Shown here: positions 58,674 to 64,000 of the stretch, piece by piece
How positions within the stretch are numbered: position 1 is the first letter of the stretch
How the letters are laid out: every line of letters starts with the position of its first letter
NCBI RefSeq assembly: GCF_009604385.1
Contig: NZ_WEGJ01000017.1
Span: 59,729 to 123,728 of the forward strand
DNA length: 64,000 nt
Source: Streptomyces smaragdinus
GTDB taxonomy: Bacteria; Actinomycetota; Actinomycetes; Streptomycetales; Streptomycetaceae
Reading direction: 5' to 3'
The notes under the pieces: model-generated
What the model was told of the DNA's origin: nothing
Databases searched by the model: none
What the model saw: only the letters and a program-made list of their open reading frames with translations
Position numbers and translations under genes: made by a program

Positions 58674-59693
58674 GTGATCACCACCACGGACCTGAGAAAG
58701 GTCTACCGCTCCCGTGGCCGCGAGGTCACCGCCCTGGACGGCGTCGACCTGCGCGTCCGCGAGGGCGAGGTCTACGGCGTCGTGGGCCGCAGCGGCGCCG
58801 GGAAGTCCACGCTCATCCGCTGCGTCAACCTCCTCGAGCGCCCCACGTCCGGCACCGTCACCGTCGACGGGCAGGACATCACCCGCCTCGCCGGCCGCGA
58901 CCTGCGCCGCGCCCGCACCCGTATCGGCATGGTCTTCCAGCACTTCAACCTGCTGACCTCCCGCACCGTCCGGGCCAACGTCGAACTGCCGCTGGAGATC
59001 CTGGGCCTCGCCGGCCGCGAACGCACCCGCAAGGCCCTCGACCTCCTCGACCTCGTCGGCCTCGCCGACAAGGCGAACGCCTACCCCGCCCAGCTTTCCG
59101 GCGGCCAGAAGCAGCGCGTCGGCATCGCCCGCGCCCTGGCCGGCGACCCGAAGGTGCTGCTCTCCGACGAGGCCACCTCCGCCCTCGACCCCGAGACCAC
59201 CCGCTCGATCCTGGCCCTGCTGCGCGACCTCAACCGCCGGCTCGGCCTGACCGTGCTGCTGATCACCCACGAGATGGACGTCGTCAAGGCCGTCTGCGAC
59301 TCCGCCGCCCTGATGAAGGGCGGGCGCGTCACCGAGTCCGGCACCGTCGCCGAACTGCTCGCCACCCCCGGCTCCGAACTCGCCCGCGAACTCTTCCCCG
59401 TCGGCGGCGACGCCTCCACCCCGGACAGCACGGTCGTGGACGTCACCTTCCTCGGCGAGACCGCCGCGCAGCCGGTGATCTCCCAGCTGGCCCGTACGTA
59501 CAACGTCGACGTCTCCATCCTCGGCGCCGCCATGGACACCGTCGCCGGCAAGCAGGTCGGCCGGATGCGCATCGAACTGCCCGGACGCTTCGAGGAGAAC
59601 GTGGTGCCCATCGGCTTCCTGCGCGAACGCGGACTCCAGGTGGAGGTGGCCGGCGAAGAGCAGGCCGCACCGGTCGTGGAGGCCGTCCGATGA
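58674..59693 (+). CDS. metN: Methionine ABC transporter, ATP-binding subunit
   Basis: The 339-residue ATPase has Walker A GRSGAGKST (39-47 region), the Q-loop FQHFNLL, signature LSGGQKQRVGIARAL, Walker B VLLSDEATSALD and the switch histidine LLITHEMDV. A C-terminal NIL (ACT-like) domain (about 255-335; VVDVTFLGETAAQPVISQLARTYNVDVSILGA) binds methionine for transinhibition. It powers uptake of D/L-methionine with MetI and MetQ. GTG 58674 was chosen because GGAAG lies 5 nt upstream; GTG 58638 would add 12 non-conserved residues. ATGA overlap with metI. Confidence 0.95.
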   Translation: MITTTDLRKVYRSRGREVTALDGVDLRVREGEVYGVVGRSGAGKSTLIRCVNLLERPTSGTVTVDGQDITRLAGRDLRRARTRIGMVFQHFNLLTSRTVRANVELPLEILGLAGRERTRKALDLLDLVGLADKANAYPAQLSGGQKQRVGIARALAGDPKVLLSDEATSALDPETTRSILALLRDLNRRLGLTVLLITHEMDVVKAVCDSAALMKGGRVTESGTVAELLATPGSELARELFPVGGDASTPDSTVVDVTFLGETAAQPVISQLARTYNVDVSILGAAMDTVAGKQVGRMRIELPGRFEENVVPIGFLRERGLQVEVAGEEQAAPVVEAVR

Positions 59694-60364
59694 CCTGGGA
59701 CATCATGAAGCCCCTGCTGGAGACCGCCACCGGCGAGACCCTGCGGATGGTCGCCTGGTCCACGCTCTTCGCCGTCCTCGGCGGCGTACCGCTCGGCGTC
59801 CTGCTGGTCCTCACCGACCGCGGCGGGCTGCTGCGCAACACCGTCGTCAACAAGGCCGTCGGCGCCGTCGTGAACGTCGGCCGCTCGCTGCCGTTCATCA
59901 TCCTGCTGATCGCCCTGATCCCCTTCACCAAGGCGGTCCTCGGCACCTACATCGGCGCCGAGGCGATGATCGTGCCGCTGTCCGTCGGCGCCATCCCCTT
60001 CTACGCCCGGCTCGTCGAGACCTCCGTCCGCGAGGTCGACCACGGCCTGACCGAGGCCGTCCAGGCGATGGGCGGCTCCACCTGGACCGTCGTACGCAAG
60101 GTACTGCTCCCGCAGTCCCTGCCCTCCCTGGTCGCCGGCCTCACCACCACCGTCATCGCCCTCGTCGGCTACTCCGCGATGGCCGGCACCGTCGGCGGCG
60201 GGGGCCTGGGCAACCTCGCCGTGACCTACGGCTACCAGCGCTTCGAGACCGGCCTGATGCTCGTCACCGTCGCCCTGCTGATCGTCCTGGTCACCGCGCT
60301 CCAGCTGATCGGCGACCTGGCCGTACGCGGCCTCGCCCGCCGCGGCCGCGCCCGCACCACCTGA
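59690..60364 (+). CDS. metI: Methionine ABC transporter, permease subunit
   Basis: This 224-residue permease has five hydrophobic helices and the coupling segment EAVQAMGGSTWTVVRKVLLPQSLPSLVAGL (EAA-type loop) that docks onto MetN. NVGRSLPFIILLIALIPFTK is typical of MetI. It overlaps metN by four bases and is followed after 88 bp by metQ. Confidence 0.95.
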   Translation: MTWDIMKPLLETATGETLRMVAWSTLFAVLGGVPLGVLLVLTDRGGLLRNTVVNKAVGAVVNVGRSLPFIILLIALIPFTKAVLGTYIGAEAMIVPLSVGAIPFYARLVETSVREVDHGLTEAVQAMGGSTWTVVRKVLLPQSLPSLVAGLTTTVIALVGYSAMAGTVGGGGLGNLAVTYGYQRFETGLMLVTVALLIVLVTALQLIGDLAVRGLARRGRARTT

Positions 60365-60452
60365 ACGTTCCTCCCGCACCAAGCGCGCCCGAACTCTTTG
60401 TCGGGCCGAACCACCACCCCCTCGGGGGACAAGCAAGAAAGAGGCACTCGTC

Positions 60453-61304
60453 GTGCGTCACACCCTGAAGATCACCGCCACCCTCGTCTCCGCCGCCGCC
60501 CTCACCCTCGGCCTCGCCGCCTGCGGCAGCGACTCCGAACCGGCTGCCGCCGGCGCGAAGGCCGACGCGACCGAGCCGCTGACCGTCGCCGCCACGCCCG
60601 TCCCGCACGCCGAGATCCTCACCTTCGTGAAGGACCACCTCGCCGCGGACGCCGGGCTGAAGCTCGAGGTCAAGGAGTTCACGGACTACGTCCTGCCGAA
60701 CACCGCCACCCAGGACGGCCAGGTCGACGCCAACTTCTTCCAGCACCAGCCCTACCTGGACGACTTCAACAAGAAGCAGGGCACCGACATCGTCCCGGTC
60801 GCCACCGTCCACCTCGAGCCGCTGGGCGTCTACGCCAAGGGCGTCGACGACCTCTCCAAGATCAGGAGCGGTGCCACGGTCGCCATCCCCAACGACACCA
60901 CCAACGGCGGCCGCGCCCTGCTCCTGCTCGCCGAGAACGGCCTCATCGAGCTGAAGGACGGCGCCGGCACCGACGCCACCCAGGCCGACATCACCGACGC
61001 CAAGGGCCTGAAGTTCAAGGAGCTCGAGGCCGCCACCCTGCCCCGCGCCCTGGACGAGGTCGACGCCGCCGTCATCAACGGCAACTACGCCCTCGAGGCC
61101 GGCCTCACGCCCGCCGAGGACGCCCTCGCGACCGAGAAGGCCGACGGCAACCCGTACGCCAACATCCTCGCCGTGAAGGCCGGCAACGAGGACGACCCGC
61201 GCGTACAGAAGCTGGTCAAGCTCCTCAACTCCGACGAGGTGAAGAAGTTCATCGAGGACGAGTACCAGGGCTCGGTGATCCCCGCCTTCGGCGCCGCCGA
61301 GTAA
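60453..61304 (+). CDS. metQ: Methionine-binding lipoprotein
   Basis: A 283-residue NLPA-family binding protein. A lipoprotein signal with lipobox LAAC (C24) leads to TVAATPVPHAEIL, TATQDGQVDANFFQHQPYLDDF, VHLEPLGVY, AIPNDTTNGGRALLLL and AAVINGNYALEAG, all hallmarks of MetQ. It captures methionine outside the membrane. The GTG follows AAAGAGG. It ends the operon before a strong hairpin. Confidence 0.95.
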   Translation: MRHTLKITATLVSAAALTLGLAACGSDSEPAAAGAKADATEPLTVAATPVPHAEILTFVKDHLAADAGLKLEVKEFTDYVLPNTATQDGQVDANFFQHQPYLDDFNKKQGTDIVPVATVHLEPLGVYAKGVDDLSKIRSGATVAIPNDTTNGGRALLLLAENGLIELKDGAGTDATQADITDAKGLKFKELEAATLPRALDEVDAAVINGNYALEAGLTPAEDALATEKADGNPYANILAVKAGNEDDPRVQKLVKLLNSDEVKKFIEDEYQGSVIPAFGAAE

Positions 61305-61325
61305 CCCGGCACCCCGTCGCGCACC

Positions 61326-61363
61326 CGGGCCCCGTACACTCCTTCGAGTGTGTACGGGGCCCG
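61326..61363 (+). terminator. Terminator after metQ
   Basis: CGGGCCCCGTACAC (61326-61339) pairs with GTGTACGGGGCCCG (61350-61363); an inner stem can extend it with a two-base bulge. It starts 22 nt behind the metQ stop. Confidence 0.85.
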
Positions 61364-61469
61364 CACCGTGCCCGTACCATCCGCAATGCGCATGGCACGC
61401 GCGACCGTTCATGCTGCATGCTGTGCAGGTCAGCCGGTCCCCGGCCCGCCCCCCGCCTCGGAGCAGTGC

Positions 61470-62075
61470 ATGTCATCGACCTTCCCGGACATCTCCCTCA
61501 GCACGGACCGCCTCGTGCTGCGACCGTTCGACGAAGACGACATGGCCTCACTCCGGGAAATGATGAACGACGAGCTCATCGTCGCCTGGACCTCCGTACC
61601 CCACCCCTACACCGACGACGACGCCCTCGCGTGGGTGACCCGCATCGCGCCCGCCGAACGCACCTCGGGCCGCGGCATCGTCTTCGCCGTCTCCGAGTTC
61701 CTCACCCAGCGGCTCGTCGGCATCCTCCACCTGCAGCACACCGACTGGCGGATCCTCGCCGCCGAGATCTCCTACGCCACCGCCCCCTGGGCCCGCGGCG
61801 AGGGCTACGCCTCCGAGGCCGTGCTGGCCGCCGCCCGCTGGCTCTTCGACAGCCAGAAGTTCGAACGCCTCGAGCTGCGCACGGCCGCCGACAACGCCGC
61901 CTCGCAGCAGGTCGCGCAGAAGACCGGCTTCATCAGCGAGGGAGTCCTGCGCAACGCCTGGATAGCGCGCTCGCGCACCGAGGACGGCGGCTGGACGGAC
62001 ATCCGCACCGACCTGCTGGTCTGGAGCCTCCTCCCGGAGGACCTCGAGGGCGTCGTCACCGACGACTGGCACTGA
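61470..62075 (+). CDS. GNAT-family acetyltransferase (RimJ/RimL type)
   Basis: The 201-residue protein has the RimJ/L pattern: LSTDRLVLRPFDEDDM at the start, WARGEGYASEAVLAAARWLF as acetyl-CoA loop, and LELRTAADNAASQQVAQKTGFISEGVLRNA. Such enzymes acetylate protein N-termini, small amines or drugs. ATG 61470 has GGAG 7 nt upstream. An in-frame ATG at 61386 sits 6 nt behind a TACCAT -10 and could start a leaderless form 28 residues longer, with an unusual AACCAG segment. Confidence 0.85.
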   Translation: MSSTFPDISLSTDRLVLRPFDEDDMASLREMMNDELIVAWTSVPHPYTDDDALAWVTRIAPAERTSGRGIVFAVSEFLTQRLVGILHLQHTDWRILAAEISYATAPWARGEGYASEAVLAAARWLFDSQKFERLELRTAADNAASQQVAQKTGFISEGVLRNAWIARSRTEDGGWTDIRTDLLVWSLLPEDLEGVVTDDWH

Positions 62076-62175
62076 GCCGCCGGGGACGGCTGGCCCGTAC
62101 CAATAGCCCTGCTCGCTGAAGTACTGTGAGCGCGCACTCGTCCCCCGCACCGCGAACCCCCAGGAGGCGCACGAG

Positions 62176-63396
62176 ATGGCCGACCGGGTCACGGTGATCG
62201 GCTGGGACGGCACACCGCTCACCGACGCGGCCCGTGCCGCCCTCGGCGCGGCCACCCTCGTGGCCGGTGCCGCCCACCACCTCGCGCTCCCCGAGATCCC
62301 GCGCGACGCCGAACGCATCCGGCTGGGCAGCGTCGACCTCGCCGCCCGCCGCATCGCCCGCCACCGCGGCTTCGCCGTCGTCCTCGCCGACGGCGACCCC
62401 GGCTTCTTCGGCGTCGTACGCCAGCTCCACGCGCCCGAACACGGCCTGGAGGTCGAGGCCGTCCCGGCCGTCTCGTCCGTCGCCGCCGCCTTCGCCCGCG
62501 CCGGCATGCCCTGGGACGACGCGCAGGTCGTCGTCGCCCACAGCCGCACCCTGCGCCGCGCCGTGAACGTCTGCCGCGCGTACACCAAGGTCGCCGTCCT
62601 CACCTCGCCCGGCGCCGGCCCCGCCGAACTCGCGCTGCTGCTGCGGGGCGTGCACCGGACCTTCGTCATCTGCGAGGCCCTGGGCACCTCCACCGAGCAG
62701 ATCACCGTCCTCACCTCCGACAAGGCCGGCGAACACACCTGGCGCGACCCCAACGTCGTCATCGTCCTCGGCGGCAACGGCCCCGCCCTGCCCGGCGGCG
62801 GCCCCGCGACCGGCTGGATCGCCGGCCGCGACCCCGGCTACCCGCCGGCCCTGCGCGGCTGGGCCCGCCCCGGCGCCGAGTACGGCGCCGACCCCGGACC
62901 GCGGGAATCGGCCGAACTGCGCGCCGCCCAACTCGCCCGCCTCGGCCCCCGGACGGGCGATCTCGTCTGGGACATCGGCTCCGGCAGCGGCGCCGCCTCC
63001 GTCGAGGCCGCCCGCTTCGGCGCCGCCGTCCTCGCCGTCGACGCGGACGCTGACGCCTGCGCCCGTACGACCGCCGCCGCCCGCCGCTACGGCGTCCAAC
63101 TGCAGGTCGTGCACGGCACCGCGCCCCAGATCCTGGAGGACCTGCCGGAGCCCGACGTGGTGCGGATCGCGGCCGGGGGAGTGCCCGTCGTCGCCGCCTG
63201 CGCGTCGCGCCGCCCCGAGCGGATCGTCGCCCACGCCGGCACCCGCGACGAGGCCGAGGCGATCGGCCGGGAACTCGCCGAGGCGGGGTACGGCGTGGAA
63301 TGCGCGCTGCTCCAATCGGTCGAACTCGATACCAGCACATGGGCCGAAAGTGAGCGGACTGTCGTATTTCTGTTGTCCGCAAGCCGCAGGCAGTGA
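62176..63396 (+). CDS. cobL: Precorrin-6Y C5,15-methyltransferase (decarboxylating), CbiE-CbiT fusion
   Basis: The 406-residue enzyme fuses a CbiE tetrapyrrole methylase (1-200; VTVIGWDGTPL, VVLADGDPGFFGVVR, FVICEALGTSTEQI) to a CbiT Rossmann methyltransferase (about 240-400; GDLVWDIGSGSGAASVEAARFG). It methylates precorrin-6B at C5 and C15 and removes the acetate side chain at C12, within aerobic vitamin B12 synthesis. AGGAGG precedes the ATG. No other cobalamin gene and no cobalamin riboswitch were seen beside it. Confidence 0.93.
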   Translation: MADRVTVIGWDGTPLTDAARAALGAATLVAGAAHHLALPEIPRDAERIRLGSVDLAARRIARHRGFAVVLADGDPGFFGVVRQLHAPEHGLEVEAVPAVSSVAAAFARAGMPWDDAQVVVAHSRTLRRAVNVCRAYTKVAVLTSPGAGPAELALLLRGVHRTFVICEALGTSTEQITVLTSDKAGEHTWRDPNVVIVLGGNGPALPGGGPATGWIAGRDPGYPPALRGWARPGAEYGADPGPRESAELRAAQLARLGPRTGDLVWDIGSGSGAASVEAARFGAAVLAVDADADACARTTAAARRYGVQLQVVHGTAPQILEDLPEPDVVRIAAGGVPVVAACASRRPERIVAHAGTRDEAEAIGRELAEAGYGVECALLQSVELDTSTWAESERTVVFLLSASRRQ

Positions 63397-63683
63397 CAAC
63401 TCGGGCACCCGCGGCACCCGGAGCGTCCCCGGGCAGGTAGGCTGGCCGATCGTTGTGCCGCGCTGCGCCCGCAGTCGGGAAGCGGCGCTATGGGGACGAA
63501 ACAACCGTGAGTGAGCGGTGTTCCCACCGGGATGGGCTGACGTTTGTCGGGTTGGCGGTGTATCGGCCGATCCGAACACTCCGGGTGGGTCGTGCCGCGC
63601 GGCGGATGCGCTCGTTCTTGGTTCGGGCGGACGGTTCGCCGCGTCGGGGCGTGCCGGACGAGCGGTTGGAAGGAGCACGGACG

Positions 63684-63977
63684 ATGGGCGAGGGGTACGT
63701 ACGCATGACTGACACCGGCACGCTCCCGGAGGGACAGCCGGGGAACGCGAGCGGCCCCGAGGCACCGGTCCTGCCGGACGCCGCCGCCGCGGAACAGGTC
63801 GCGGGCTTCCAGGCCGGACTCCACGCCGGATACGACGGCTTCCCGGGCCGCGAGCAGACCCCCGCGGACTTCGGCTACGCGGACGCCGGTACGGGCGAGG
63901 GCGCGGCGGAGGAGGCGGCGCGCGCCATCTCGGCGAAATACGCGAATTCGGTGAAGGTAAACGGTTCTTCGCCGTAG
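63684..63977 (+). CDS. Small acidic protein of unknown function
   Basis: A 97-residue acidic, Gly/Ala-rich protein without recognised domain; a helical segment (AAAAEQVAGFQAGLHAGYDGF) and a C-terminal EEAARAISAKYANSVKVNG are the ordered parts. ATG 63684 follows GGAAGGAG; ATG 63705 is a second option. A TAGGCT -10 at 63438-63443 would give a leader of about 235 nt; this 287-bp upstream gap holds no gene I can support, although an in-frame GTG at 63507 keeps the frame open. Confidence 0.6.
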   Translation: MGEGYVRMTDTGTLPEGQPGNASGPEAPVLPDAAAAEQVAGFQAGLHAGYDGFPGREQTPADFGYADAGTGEGAAEEAARAISAKYANSVKVNGSSP

Positions 63978-64000
63978 GTCGTGACCGTTAAGCCGATGAG

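Noticed and set aside
62076..62175. Cobalamin riboswitch before cobL
   Set aside because: The gap is 100 bp and lacks a B12-box-like sequence.

Overview
The window is high-GC actinobacterial chromosome, almost certainly Streptomyces or a close relative. Third codon positions are nearly all G or C, GTG and TTG starts are common, TTA codons are very rare, and neighbouring genes often overlap by four bases. From memory, the gene order (glutamine synthetase-like gene, infC-rpmI-rplT, pheST, argCJBDR, argH, glpQ1, metNIQ, cobL) resembles the S. coelicolor chromosome around SCO1553 to SCO1615. I saw no prophage, insertion sequence, CRISPR array, rRNA or tRNA, so this looks like core chromosome with a few unusual islands.

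Layout. 1-1.4 kb: the 3' end of a Ro60/TROVE RNA-binding protein gene and an endonuclease V gene. 1.4-5.7 kb: a compact gamma-glutamylation cluster of amidotransferase-type hydrolase, GlnA4-like ligase, aldehyde dehydrogenase and SDR, whose enzymes fit amine (probably ethanolamine) catabolism through gamma-glutamyl intermediates. 5.7-10.2 kb: a PLP enzyme, a membrane protein with a mycosin-like protease, an SseB-like protein and a DUF1844 protein. 10.2-18.2 kb: translation genes infC (apparently starting at AUC behind a structured leader), rpmI, rplT, a SpoU rRNA methyltransferase, an orphan histidine kinase and pheST. 18.2-32.4 kb: mixed metabolism, with a DedA protein, a 3-hydroxyacyl-CoA dehydrogenase, two secreted GHL10-type glycoside hydrolase-like proteins (one behind a near-consensus DasR site), a MocR regulator facing an EamA exporter, LacI and AraC regulators, and a GH51 arabinofuranosidase.

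32.5-40.4 kb: arginine biosynthesis, argCJBDR and a separate argH, each with an ArgR-type operator laid over its promoter. 40.4-53 kb: the most intriguing region, a five-gene translationally coupled operon (DUF4132 protein, 1,682-residue protein of unknown function, MoxR-type AAA+ ATPase, DUF5682-vWA fusion, SWIM zinc-finger protein). It resembles the uncharacterised yehI/L/M/P/Q set of E. coli and has no established function. 53-58.1 kb: aldo/keto reductase, PlsC-type acyltransferase, a Tat-exported glycerophosphodiesterase with a PHO-box-like element, a small sigma-like protein, a GNAT enzyme and two small membrane proteins. 58.1-61.4 kb: the methionine importer metNIQ behind a short open reading frame ending in Met-Cys-Arg-Met-Cys, a probable attenuator leader. 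The window ends with a GNAT enzyme, the cobalamin enzyme CobL and a small protein of unknown function.

Several genes appear to be leaderless, and three (the glnA4-like gene, the histidine kinase and the DoxX-like gene) carry one in-frame TTA codon each, so they may depend on the bldA tRNA. All sites and motifs were read by eye; no database search was possible.
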